Shown in pieces: positions 9,171 to 16,866 of a stretch of DNA of 64,000 bases. Within the stretch, counting starts at the first letter, position 1; each line of letters opens with the position of its first letter. Position numbers and translations under genes: made by a program. Source of the stretch: Dechloromonas denitrificans (lineage in GTDB: Bacteria; Pseudomonadota; Gammaproteobacteria; Burkholderiales; Rhodocyclaceae); assembly GCF_020510685.1 (NCBI RefSeq), contig NZ_CP075185.1, positions 3,916,001-3,980,000 of the forward strand, read 5' to 3'. The notes below the pieces were generated by a model. The model searched no databases, was not told where the DNA came from, and saw only the letters and a list, made by a program, of their open reading frames with translations.

Positions 9171-10295
9171 TCAGGCGAGCATCGCTTCGCGGGCGACGCT
9201 TTCGAAACGTTCGACGACACTCGCCCAGTTGCGCGGCAGCATCGCGGCGCGGGCAGCGCTGGCCAGTTCTGGCAAGCGCTCGGCCCGTCCGGCCAGAGCG
9301 ATGGCCGCCGCGACATAGGCGGTTTCGTCGCCGGGCGCCGCGAGATGGCCATTGGCCCCGTCGCAGATCAATTCGGCTGCCGCCGCACTGCGGTAGGCGA
9401 GCACCGGCAGGCCGCTGGCCATCGCCTCGGCCACGACATTGCCGTAGGTTTCGCTGAGACTGGGGAAGAGGAAGAGATCGGCGCTGGCGTAGTGGGTCGC
9501 GAGGTCTTCAGCGAGCCGCGTGCCGGCGAAATGGTGATCGGCATGGCTGGCCCGCAGACGCGCCGCCGACGGTCCGTCGCCGACCCAGACCATGCGCGCC
9601 TCGGGGCAGGCGCTACGGATCGCGGCAAAGCTTTTCTCGATCAGCGCCAGGTTCTTTTCCGGCGCCATCCGCCCGACATAGAGGCAGGCCAGCCCGGCCT
9701 CGGGCACGCCCCAGCCGGCGCGCAACGCTGACGAACGACGGGCCGGGTCGAACAAGGCGGTATCGACGCCACGCCCGACCACTCGCACGCCGGTGATGCC
9801 TTCGCCGGCCAGATCGGCGGCCAGCGCGGCGGTCGGCACCATGGTGGCGCGCGTCCGCCGATGCAGCGTGCGCAGATAGGCGGCGACCGCCGGGCGCAGC
9901 CAGCCGAGGCCGTAATGCACACTGTAGCGGTCGAAATTGGTATGAAAGCCGGAGGTCACCGGTATGCCCAGCCGGCGCGCCGCGCTGACCGCCGACCAGC
10001 CGAGCGGGCCTTCGGTCACGACGTGCACGAGGTCCGGGCGGTGCTGCCGCCAGTGCCGGGCCAGTTGGCGACCGGCCGGCAGGCCGAAGCGCAGGCCGGG
10101 GTAGCCGGGCAAGGGCAGGCCGGGCAGCGCCAGTTCATGCGCCCCGCCGAGGTCGGCCTGGCCCTGGCGCGGCCGAACGACGCTGATCCGGTGGCCGCGC
10201 TCGCGCAGACCACCGACCAGGCGGCCGACGGTCATCGCGACACCATTGACCTCGGGCGGAAAGGTTTCGGTGACGAAGGCGATATCCAGACGCAT
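9171..10295 (-). CDS. Glycosyltransferase family 4 protein
   Basis: This 374-residue GT-B glycosyltransferase begins DIAFVTETFPPEVNGVA, typical of GT4 lipid glycosyltransferases (MgtA/SqdX/Agt-like). Further motifs are GFHTNFDRYS, YVGRMAPEKNL and the donor-binding stretch FPSLSETYGNVVAEAMASG with its EX7E pattern. The ATG at 10295 overlaps the dgkA stop codon by one base (TGATG), so the two are translationally coupled. Coupling with a lipid kinase suggests a lipid acceptor such as diacylglycerol; this is inference. It ends one base from the convergent histidine kinase gene. It is distinct from the second GT4 gene at 12923-14104. Confidence 0.82.
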   Translation of the reverse strand: MRLDIAFVTETFPPEVNGVAMTVGRLVGGLRERGHRISVVRPRQGQADLGGAHELALPGLPLPGYPGLRFGLPAGRQLARHWRQHRPDLVHVVTEGPLGWSAVSAARRLGIPVTSGFHTNFDRYSVHYGLGWLRPAVAAYLRTLHRRTRATMVPTAALAADLAGEGITGVRVVGRGVDTALFDPARRSSALRAGWGVPEAGLACLYVGRMAPEKNLALIEKSFAAIRSACPEARMVWVGDGPSAARLRASHADHHFAGTRLAEDLATHYASADLFLFPSLSETYGNVVAEAMASGLPVLAYRSAAAAELICDGANGHLAAPGDETAYVAAAIALAGRAERLPELASAARAAMLPRNWASVVERFESVAREAMLA

Positions 10296-10711
10296 CACGC
10301 CACCGCCAGCAGCACGCAGGTCCACACCGCGACCACCATCAGCAAGGAAACGAGCACCGCGGCACTGCCGATGTCCTTGGCCCGCTTGGCCAGCCGATGG
10401 TTTTCCAGGCTGACCCGGTCGACCACCGCTTCGATGGCCGAATTGAGCAATTCGACGACCAGCACCATCAGGACGCTGGCGATCATCAGGCCGCGCCCGA
10501 GCCACGGCACCGGCAGCAGCACAGCGGCCGGGATCAACAAGGCGGCCAGCCAGACTTCCTGGCGGAAGGCGTCCTCGCACAGATAGGCCGCCTTGAGGCC
10601 GGCCATCGAGTAGCTGAGAGCGTTCCAGACCCGGCGCAGACCGGTCTTGCCCTTGAAGGGCGATTCGTTGGCCGGGTCAAGACCCAGTTCGTGCGGGGAA
10701 GGTTCCGGCAT
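10295..10711 (-). CDS. dgkA: Diacylglycerol kinase DgkA, copy 1
   Basis: This 138-residue integral membrane protein of the prokaryotic DgkA family carries the signature VVELLNSAIEAVVDR and three hydrophobic helices (about 53-70, 76-96, 117-136). It phosphorylates diacylglycerol to phosphatidic acid at the inner membrane. The ATG at 10711 has GGAG upstream. It is the first gene of a two-gene unit with the GT4 gene. A Pho-box-like site lies 59-80 bp upstream, although oriented towards the porin. A second dgkA lies at 38043, so this copy may serve a conditional role in diacylglycerol recycling. Confidence 0.93.
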   Translation of the reverse strand: MPEPSPHELGLDPANESPFKGKTGLRRVWNALSYSMAGLKAAYLCEDAFRQEVWLAALLIPAAVLLPVPWLGRGLMIASVLMVLVVELLNSAIEAVVDRVSLENHRLAKRAKDIGSAAVLVSLLMVVAVWTCVLLAVA

Positions 10712-10769
10712 AGCATCTCCGTGAAAGCAACCACGGTAATCGGGCCGCGCTAAGCTTTGATGACACCAA

Positions 10770-10791
10770 ATGTCACGAAACTGTCACAACC
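10770..10791 (+). promoter_or_regulatory. Pho box (PhoB-binding direct repeat)
   Basis: ATGTCACGAAA followed by CTGTCACAACC gives two PhoB-type heptamers 11 bp apart, close to the consensus CTGTCAT-N4-CTGTCAT. It lies in the 177-bp gap between dgkA (minus) and the porin (plus) and points towards the porin. A perfect TATAAT is at 10849-10854, somewhat far for classical PhoB activation. Whether it serves the porin, dgkA or both is open. Confidence 0.65.
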
Positions 10792-10888
10792 GCCAGTTAC
10801 CCTGCCGCACCCCATGGGATTCCGCGCCGCCCCGGCCGCCACGCCCTTTATAATTGCCGCCCTTGCCGCCCCCTGTCACCGTTTCCCC

Positions 10889-12202
10889 ATGCGCCTTCAT
10901 TCCACTCTCCTGCTCGGCATCGCAATCGCCACCCCCTGCCTGGCCGACGAGACGGAAGAAAACTGGCAGGCCAAGGGACAGGCCACCTATGTCTGGCAGA
11001 AATCGCCCGGCTTTCCGGCCGACTACTCCGGCCCGAACAGCCTGTCGGCCAAACACGAGCGGGGCTACACCTTCACCTCGACAGCCTATCTCGGGGTTCG
11101 GCCCTGGAAAAATGGCGAGCTCTATCTCAATGTCGAAGTCGGACAAGGCGACGCGCTGTCCGGCCTGACCGGTCTTGGCGGCTTCAGCAACGGCGAAGCG
11201 ACGCGGGTTTCCGGCAGCAAGCTGAAAGCCTACCGGCAGCGCCTGTTCCTGCGCCAGACCTGGGCCCTGGGCGATGAAACGGAGTTTGTCGAATCGGCCT
11301 TCAACCAGATGGCCGGCCACGTCGCTCAAGATCGCTTCGTGCTTACCGCCGGGAATTTCTCGGCCCTCGATATTTTCGACGGCAACGCCTACGCCAAGGA
11401 CCCGCGCACCCAGTTTCTGAACTGGAGCAACATGGCGCACACCGCATTCGACTACGCCGCCGACGCCCGCGGTTTCGGCTGGGGCCTGGCCGGCGAGTGG
11501 TATCAAGGCGACTGGGTGCTGCGCTTCGGCCGCATGACCGGCCCCAAGGAGCCGAACGGGCAGGTGGTCGACTACCGGATCATGCATCACTACGGCGATC
11601 AGATCGAAATCGAACACAGCCATCAGATCGCCGAGCGCCCCGGCAAGGTCAGACTGCTCGCCTTCCGCAACCGCGCCACCCTCGCCACCTACGCCGAGGC
11701 CAGCGCCTGGCTCGACAGCCATCCGGGCCAAGACCGGCAGGCCATCCTGAATGTCCGCAACGACGAGCAGATCAAGTATGGTTTCGGGATCAACATCGAG
11801 CAGGCGATCACCAATAACCTCGGGGTTTTTCTCCGGGCGATGCACGCCGACGGCCGGAGCGAAACCTACGCCTTCACCGAGGCCGATGCCTCGCTCGCCA
11901 CCGGGCTGGCACTGAAGGGCGGCGCCTGGGGCCGGGCCGATGACACCTTTGGCCTGGCCTGGATGCGCAACACGCTATCCAACGAGCGACGCAACTACCT
12001 GGCGCAGGGCGGTATCTCGTTCTTCATCGGCGACGGCGGGCTGAATTACCGTCCCGAATCCATCGTCGAAACCTATTACAGCTGGAAAGCGCTGCCCGGC
12101 CTGTGGCTGAGCGCCGACTACCAGCGCATTCAAAATCCGGCTTACAACGCCGACCGCGGCCCCGCCCACATCGGCTCGCTGCGCATGCACGCCGAGTTCT
12201 GA
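10889..12202 (+). CDS. oprB: Carbohydrate-selective porin, OprB family
   Basis: This 437-residue outer-membrane beta-barrel has a signal peptide MRLHSTLLLGIAIATPCLA before DE. It shows the OprB pattern: QATYVWQKSPGFPADYSGPNSL, alternating beta-strands, Asp/Trp-rich loops (NGNFSALDIFDGNAYAKD-like segment near 160) and a final aromatic strand ending HAEF, the C-terminal Phe that targets barrels to the BAM complex. OprB proteins pass sugars across the outer membrane. The ATG at 10889 begins the signal peptide; a TATAAT lies 35 bp upstream and a Pho box about 100 bp upstream. If PhoB controls it, a sugar-phosphate or phosphate-related substrate would fit better than plain sugars. Confidence 0.82.
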   Translation: MRLHSTLLLGIAIATPCLADETEENWQAKGQATYVWQKSPGFPADYSGPNSLSAKHERGYTFTSTAYLGVRPWKNGELYLNVEVGQGDALSGLTGLGGFSNGEATRVSGSKLKAYRQRLFLRQTWALGDETEFVESAFNQMAGHVAQDRFVLTAGNFSALDIFDGNAYAKDPRTQFLNWSNMAHTAFDYAADARGFGWGLAGEWYQGDWVLRFGRMTGPKEPNGQVVDYRIMHHYGDQIEIEHSHQIAERPGKVRLLAFRNRATLATYAEASAWLDSHPGQDRQAILNVRNDEQIKYGFGINIEQAITNNLGVFLRAMHADGRSETYAFTEADASLATGLALKGGAWGRADDTFGLAWMRNTLSNERRNYLAQGGISFFIGDGGLNYRPESIVETYYSWKALPGLWLSADYQRIQNPAYNADRGPAHIGSLRMHAEF

Positions 12203-12260
12203 GCGCCCGGCGGGGGCGCCCGCCAGGCGAATCTCTGCGGCAGATCAAACATCGTGCAGT

Positions 12261-12278
12261 TGTAACAGTACTGAAACA
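12261..12278. promoter_or_regulatory. Imperfect palindrome upstream of the cNMP-binding gene
   Basis: TGTAACAGTACTGAAACA reads as TGT-N2-CAGTACTG-N2-ACA, symmetrical at 14 of 18 positions. It lies 59-76 bp upstream of the ATG at 12337 and next to a TATGCT -10-like string at 12294-12299. It is a candidate operator with no assigned regulator. Confidence 0.3.
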
Positions 12279-12336
12279 TAGAGCACACCCGGCCTATGCT
12301 AATAGTGCTATTCCAAATTTTCCGGACACCACAATC

Positions 12337-12711
12337 ATGGTTTTTTTCGAGCTCTTCGCCAACAACCCGTCGATTATCAGCGTGCCAGCCGGCCAGCCGC
12401 TATTCACCGCCGGCGAGGAAGGTCACCTGATGTTCGTGCTGACCACCGGCAGCGCCGAAGTCATCGTCAATGGCCGGGTGGTCGAAACCTTGAAACACGG
12501 CAGTATCGTCGGCGAACTGGGCATCGTTCTGGCCGGCCCGCGCTCGGCCAGCGTCATCGCCAAGACCAATTGCGAATTTGTCGCGATCGACGAAAAACGC
12601 TTCCAGTTCCTGGTCCAGCAGACGCCCTACTTCGCCACCCAGGTCATGCGCGTGATGGCCGAGCGGCTACGGGCGTTGAATCAGATGGTCGCGCCGGCTG
12701 AGGCGACCTGA
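12337..12711 (+). CDS. Stand-alone cyclic-nucleotide-binding domain protein
   Basis: The protein has 124 residues and is a single cNMP-binding (CRP-type) beta-roll: VPAGQPLFTAGEEGHLMFVLTTGSAEV, then the phosphate-binding-cassette region HGSIVGELGIVLAGPRSASVIA (Gly-Glu-Leu and Arg-Ser-Ala present). It ends in a helix after the roll and has no DNA-binding domain, unlike CRP/FNR. A partner protein is therefore expected, or it acts as a small regulatory subunit. Its 3' end overlaps the convergent small Cys gene by 31 bp. Confidence 0.8.
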   Translation: MVFFELFANNPSIISVPAGQPLFTAGEEGHLMFVLTTGSAEVIVNGRVVETLKHGSIVGELGIVLAGPRSASVIAKTNCEFVAIDEKRFQFLVQQTPYFATQVMRVMAERLRALNQMVAPAEAT

Positions 12712-12902
12712 TCCGGCCTGGCCGGCAGAAATTCGCCGCACCAGGCATGGATGTTCACCGCCGGGAAGCGCCAGTGATGCGTTTCGCGCGATGAGCTTTC
12801 GCCGGTAAAAACCGGCGGAAAACGATGGCAGGCGCCATTGCTGGCGTCGGCGGCGCGGAAATAGTGGCACTGGGCGCAATGCGGCGTGAATTGTTCAGTC
12901 AT
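12681..12902 (-). CDS. Small Cys-rich protein in the plcP-agt operon
   Basis: This 73-residue protein starts MTEQFTPHCAQCHYF and has four Cys in the pattern CAQC...GACHRF...WCGEF, which could bind Zn or an iron-sulfur cluster. It also has an aromatic/His-rich middle (ETHHWRFPAVNIHAW). No family is recognised. It starts 20 bp after the glycosyltransferase stop on the same strand and would be the third gene of the Pho-box operon. Its last 31 bp overlap the convergent cNMP-binding gene. Codon use and placement support a real gene, but the length leaves some doubt. Confidence 0.6.
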   Translation of the reverse strand: MTEQFTPHCAQCHYFRAADASNGACHRFPPVFTGESSSRETHHWRFPAVNIHAWCGEFLPARPDQVASAGATI

Positions 12903-12922
12903 GTGATTGGCCTGGGCTGCGC

Positions 12923-14104
12923 TCAGGCGGCTGCGGGAGAAGGCCTTTCCGACGCAATTTTCAAGCCTGCCAGTTCGCGATAGAGCCAGGCCAGGCGGGC
13001 CGCCATCGCCGCATCCGACCATTCGCCGGCAAAGACCGGCGCTTCGTCGGCCAGATGGCGCCAGGCCGAGGGCCGGTTGAGAAAGTCGCCGAGCGCCGTG
13101 CCGAAGGCCTGCGGCTCGGCCGGCGGGGATATTGCACCACGGCCGGGCGCCAGAATGTCGGTCGTCCCCATTTCGGAAAGGGCAATGACCGGCAGACCGG
13201 CTGCCATCGCTTCGAGCAGCACCAGGCCTTGCGTTTCGGTGCGCGAGGCGAAGACGAAGGCATCGGCAGCGGCATAACAATCCGGCAGTTCCTGCCGGCG
13301 GTCGAGATAGCCGATGAACTGCACCGCTTCGCGCAGGCCCAGCGTCTTGACCTGGGCTTTCAGGTCGGCCATGGCCGGACCTTCGCCGGCCACGACGAGC
13401 AGGATGTCCGGTCGCAGCCGCCGGGCATGGACCAGCGCTTCGAGCAGGAAGCCGATGTTCTTTTCATGCGCCACCCGGCCGACGAACAGGGCCACCGGCC
13501 GCGTCGACAGGATGCCGTGGCGGTAACGGAAGGCGGCGCCGTCGCCGCTGGCGAACTGCGCCGTCGGAATGCCGGTCGGCAGCACGTGCAGCGGTACGCT
13601 GACTTCGTAGGTGGCGAGGCGCTGCTGCATCGCGCTGGACGGCACGATCACCGCATCGAGCGCATTGCACTGACGGCGGGAAAAGGCTCGCGCCTGGGCC
13701 TGCAGCCAGCCGGCCGGCAGGAACGGCGCGTAATACTCGAGATAGGCCTCGAACAGCGTGTGATAGGTGGCGACGACCGGCAAGCCCAGGGTGCGCGCCG
13801 CCTTCAGGCCGGCATAGTGGGCGATGAAGGGGGTCTGGATGTGGATCAGGTCGCAGTCCCGGGCCGCTTCCAGCACGGCACGATGCATCGCCCGCCAGCC
13901 GACCATGCGGTCTTCGCGGTCGCCCGGCACCGGCCGGCCGGCGACGCGGATCACCCCGGCCTCGTCGGCTTCGTCGCCGTAGCGCGGGACAACCAGGCGG
14001 ACATCGACGCCCTGCTCGCGCAGCGTACGGCGAAAGGTTTCAATCGAGGTCGATACGCCATTGACCCGGGGAAAATAGACGTCCGATACCATCAGGACAC
14101 GCAT
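12923..14104 (-). CDS. agt: GT4 glycosyltransferase, probable diacylglycerol glycosyltransferase (Agt-like)
   Basis: This 393-residue GT-B enzyme begins MRVLMVSDVYFPRVNGVSTSIETF, with TYHTLFEAYLEYY, LFVGRVAHEKNIGFLLEAL and the donor-site segment FASRTETQGLVLLEAMAAG. In several alphaproteobacteria and marine bacteria a GT4 gene (agt) follows plcP and makes mono- and glucuronosyl-diacylglycerol under phosphate limitation. Here it begins directly after the plcP stop (TGA then ATG) and shares the operon with the double Pho box. The predicted role is glycosylation of the diacylglycerol released by PlcP at the cytoplasmic membrane. The exact sugar cannot be told. Confidence 0.82.
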   Translation of the reverse strand: MRVLMVSDVYFPRVNGVSTSIETFRRTLREQGVDVRLVVPRYGDEADEAGVIRVAGRPVPGDREDRMVGWRAMHRAVLEAARDCDLIHIQTPFIAHYAGLKAARTLGLPVVATYHTLFEAYLEYYAPFLPAGWLQAQARAFSRRQCNALDAVIVPSSAMQQRLATYEVSVPLHVLPTGIPTAQFASGDGAAFRYRHGILSTRPVALFVGRVAHEKNIGFLLEALVHARRLRPDILLVVAGEGPAMADLKAQVKTLGLREAVQFIGYLDRRQELPDCYAAADAFVFASRTETQGLVLLEAMAAGLPVIALSEMGTTDILAPGRGAISPPAEPQAFGTALGDFLNRPSAWRHLADEAPVFAGEWSDAAMAARLAWLYRELAGLKIASERPSPAAA

Positions 14105-14890
14105 TCAGGCCTCCGCATGTTGGACCGCTGCGGCAGCCAGGGTCGGGACGACGCTGCGCATGCCCCAGGCGACCAGTTCGAGACGGCCGTCGAAGTGTTC
14201 GACGATCGCCGTGCAGGAATCGACCCAGTCGCCGCAATTGACGTAACTGAGGCCGTCGATTTCGCGGATCGTCGCCCAGTGGATATGGCCGCAGATCACC
14301 CCGTCCAGGCCGCGTTCGCGGGCGTGGTGGATGGCCGAGTCCTCGAAATCGAAAATGAAATTGAGGGCTTTCTTGACCTTGCGCTTGGCAAAGCCGGCCA
14401 GCGACCAGTAGCCAGCGATGCCGAGCTTGCGCCGGCCCCAGGAGAGCAGCAGATTGAGCCGGACCAGCAGGTCGTAGGCCTTGTCGCCAAGGACCGCCAC
14501 CCAGCGGTGGTGGCGCGTCACCTGATCGAAGACGTCGCCGTGGATGAGCAGGAAGCGCCGGCCGTCGGCCGTTTCGTGCACCAGCTCGTCGACCACCTCG
14601 ACATCGCCGAAGACGATGCCGCAATAGTCGCGCAGCGCCTCGTCGTGGTTGCCGGGGATAAACACCACCTTGTCGCCGTGGCGGGCCCGGCGCAGCAGTT
14701 TCTGGACCACGGTGTTCTGGGCCTGCGACCAGTGGATGCTGCGGCTCATCGCCCAGAAGTCGATGATGTCGCCGATCAGGTAAGTCTGATCGGCCGGATA
14801 TTCACGCAGAAAATCGAGAAGACGGTCCGCCTGGCACGCCCGCGTGCCGAGGTGGATGTCGGACAAGAAAACTGATCTGACCTTGGGCAT
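14105..14890 (-). CDS. plcP: PlcP-type metallophosphoesterase (phospholipase C)
   Basis: This 261-residue calcineurin-like phosphoesterase shows all metal-binding blocks: FLSDIHLGTR (D,H), YLIGDIIDFW (GD), IPGNHDEALRDY (GNHD), LIHGDVFD (GD) and GHIHWA (GHxH). Overall it resembles Sinorhizobium PlcP, including the shared DFLREYPADQTYLIGD-type and CGDWVDSCTAIVEH segments, more than the LPS enzyme LpxH. PlcP cleaves phosphatidylcholine or phosphatidylethanolamine to diacylglycerol in phosphate-starved cells. It heads an operon with agt and the Cys protein and has two tandem Pho boxes starting 23 bp upstream of its ATG. That promoter strongly supports the PlcP reading. Confidence 0.88.
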   Translation of the reverse strand: MPKVRSVFLSDIHLGTRACQADRLLDFLREYPADQTYLIGDIIDFWAMSRSIHWSQAQNTVVQKLLRRARHGDKVVFIPGNHDEALRDYCGIVFGDVEVVDELVHETADGRRFLLIHGDVFDQVTRHHRWVAVLGDKAYDLLVRLNLLLSWGRRKLGIAGYWSLAGFAKRKVKKALNFIFDFEDSAIHHARERGLDGVICGHIHWATIREIDGLSYVNCGDWVDSCTAIVEHFDGRLELVAWGMRSVVPTLAAAAVQHAEA

Positions 14891-14912
14891 GGCACGACGA
14901 TAAGCACCGCCA

Positions 14913-14952
14913 ATGAAAGGCTGGTGACAGCCAGATGACCGAACGATGACAG
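14913..14952 (-). promoter_or_regulatory. Two tandem Pho boxes upstream of plcP
   Basis: Read on the minus strand, four heptamers recur every 11 bp: CTGTCAT (14952-14946), CGGTCAT (14941-14935), CTGTCAC (14930-14924) and CTTTCAT (14919-14913). This is the exact geometry of two adjacent PhoB dimer sites. The last heptamer ends 23 bp before the plcP ATG. The site faces plcP and not the divergent purT. Confidence 0.88.
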
Positions 14953-15025
14953 CAGCGCTTGACGCTGTTGCCGTCCACGCCTAAATTCGCCCGACTTCCA
15001 AATTCAACGCCTCAAGGAGAACCCC

Positions 15026-16225
15026 ATGCATTTCGGCACCCCGCTTTCCCCCAGCGCTCTGCGCGTCATGCTGCTCGGCTCCGGCGAACTCGGCAAGGAA
15101 GTGATCATCGCGCTGCAGCGCCTCGGCGTCGAAGTGATCGCCGTCGACCGCTACGAGAACGCCCCCGGCCAGCAGGTCGCCCACCGCGCCCACGTCATTT
15201 CGATGACCGACGGCGCAGCGCTGCGCCGGCTGGTCGAACTGGAAAAGCCGCACCTGATCGTTCCGGAAATCGAAGCCATCGCCACCGACATGCTGGTCGA
15301 GATCGAGGCCGAGGGATTGGCCGAGGTCATCCCGACCGCCCGCGCCGCCAAACTGACGATGAACCGCGAAGGCATCCGCCGGCTGGCCGCCGAAGAACTC
15401 GGCCTGGCCACCTCGCCCTACCGGTTCGCCGATTCGCTGGCCGAACTGCAGGCCGCCATCGACGGCGGCATTGGCTATCCGTGCATCGTCAAGCCGGTGA
15501 TGTCGTCGTCCGGCAAGGGCCAGTCGCTGCTGCGCGGCCCGGACGACGTGCAGAAAGCCTGGGATTACGCGGCGAGCGGCGGCCGGGTCAATGCCGGCCG
15601 GGTCATCGTCGAAGGCTTCATCGACTTCGATTACGAAATCACGCTGCTCACGGTACGCGCCTGCGATGCCGGCGGCGCCGTGCAAACCTATTTCTGCGAA
15701 CCGATCGGTCACGTCCAGGTCGCCGGCGACTATGTCGAATCCTGGCAGCCGCAAGCGATGAGCCGGGCCGCCTTGCAGCGCGCCCAGCAGATCGCCGCCG
15801 CCGTCACCGGCAATCTCGGTGGGCGCGGCCTGTTCGGTGTCGAGCTGTTCATCAAGGGCGACATGGTGTGGTTCTCGGAAGTCAGCCCGCGGCCGCACGA
15901 TACCGGGCTGGTCACGCTCTGTTCGCAGCGTTTCTCGGAATTCGAACTACACGCCCGCGCCATCCTCGGCCTGCCGGTCGACACCGGCCTGCGCGAGCCG
16001 GGCGCCTCGGCCGTCATTTACGGCGGCATGGACGCCCGCGGCGTCGCCTTCACCGGTCTCGCCGAAGCCCTCGCCGTGCCGCGCAGCGACCTGCGGCTGT
16101 TCGGCAAACCGGAGTCGTTCGCCAAACGCCGGATGGGCGTCGCCGTCGCCAATGGCGACAACGTCGAACAGGCGCGCGAACGGGCCAAGCTGGCGGCCGG
16201 CCGGGTCAAGGCAGTGGCCGGCTAG
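15026..16225 (+). CDS. purT: Formate-dependent phosphoribosylglycinamide formyltransferase PurT
   Basis: This 399-residue ATP-grasp enzyme matches PurT over its full length: [40 protein letters not shown] [60 protein letters not shown] and [10 protein letters not shown]. It uses formate and ATP to formylate GAR in purine synthesis without folate. AAGGAGAACCCC precedes the ATG at 15026. It is divergent from plcP; the Pho boxes between them face the other way. Confidence 0.95.
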   Translation: MHFGTPLSPSALRVMLLGSGELGKEVIIALQRLGVEVIAVDRYENAPGQQVAHRAHVISMTDGAALRRLVELEKPHLIVPEIEAIATDMLVEIEAEGLAEVIPTARAAKLTMNREGIRRLAAEELGLATSPYRFADSLAELQAAIDGGIGYPCIVKPVMSSSGKGQSLLRGPDDVQKAWDYAASGGRVNAGRVIVEGFIDFDYEITLLTVRACDAGGAVQTYFCEPIGHVQVAGDYVESWQPQAMSRAALQRAQQIAAAVTGNLGGRGLFGVELFIKGDMVWFSEVSPRPHDTGLVTLCSQRFSEFELHARAILGLPVDTGLREPGASAVIYGGMDARGVAFTGLAEALAVPRSDLRLFGKPESFAKRRMGVAVANGDNVEQARERAKLAAGRVKAVAG

Positions 16226-16314
16226 GCGCGCGGCCGGGGCGGCCGGGCGAAAAACGGGAAAGTCGCGGCCGGCCGCACTAAAATGGCGACCTGTTTCTTC
16301 TCCCCGATGCCGCC

Positions 16315-16803
16315 ATGACCTACGCCGCCCCGAGTTTCGAATCGAAAATCTGCCCGCCCGACCAGTTGGCCGCCCGTGCCGCCCAGCTGGCCCGTCCGCT
16401 GGTCTTTACCAACGGCTGTTTCGACATCCTGCATCGCGGCCATGTCACCTACCTGGCACAGGCCGCCGCGCTGGGCGTCGGCATGGTCGTCGCGCTGAAC
16501 AGCGATGCCTCGGTCAAGCGACTCGGCAAGGGCGACGACCGCCCAGTCAATGGGCTGGAAGACCGCCTGGCGGTGATGGCGGCCCTCGGCTGCGTGACGC
16601 TGGTCACCTGGTTCGACGAGGACACGCCGCTGCAACGCATCCTCGAATGCCGGCCGGAAATCCTGGTCAAGGGCGGCGACTGGCCGGTGGACAAGATCGT
16701 CGGCTGCAGCGAAGTCCGCGGCTGGGGCGGCACGGTGCATTCGATTCCGTTCATTCACCAGAAATCGACGACGGCCCTGCTCGACAAGATTCGCCGCTTG
16801 TAG
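16315..16803 (+). CDS. hldC: D-glycero-beta-D-manno-heptose 1-phosphate adenylyltransferase
   Basis: This 162-residue nucleotidyltransferase carries FTNGCFDILHRGHVTYL (with the HxGH-type nucleotide-binding signature HRGH) and VKGGDWPVDKIVG. It corresponds to the stand-alone C-terminal half of HldE (also called RfaE2) and activates heptose-1-phosphate for LPS inner core synthesis. No hldA/kinase half is adjacent. A SIS-family isomerase lies at 47764 in this window. It is preceded by purT with an 89-bp gap. Confidence 0.92.
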   Translation: MTYAAPSFESKICPPDQLAARAAQLARPLVFTNGCFDILHRGHVTYLAQAAALGVGMVVALNSDASVKRLGKGDDRPVNGLEDRLAVMAALGCVTLVTWFDEDTPLQRILECRPEILVKGGDWPVDKIVGCSEVRGWGGTVHSIPFIHQKSTTALLDKIRRL

Positions 16804-16822
16804 CGGCGAGTCATTAGTCATT

Positions 16823-16854
16823 AGTTGCTAGTCTTTAGCTAACGACTAACAACT
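16823..16854. terminator. Inverted repeat between convergent hldC and kup
   Basis: AGTTGCTAGTC at 16823-16833 pairs with GACTAACAACT at 16844-16854 with one mismatch. The spacer sits in a 63-bp gap rich in short TTAG/CTAA repeats. It may act as a bidirectional 3'-end hairpin for hldC and kup; there is no clear T run. Confidence 0.35.
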
Positions 16855-16866
16855 CCCGACTAATAA

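Noticed and set aside
13055..14875. 606-residue frame on the plus strand opposite agt and plcP
   Set aside because: Antisense shadow of GC-rich genes; no domains, and it crosses two well-supported genes.
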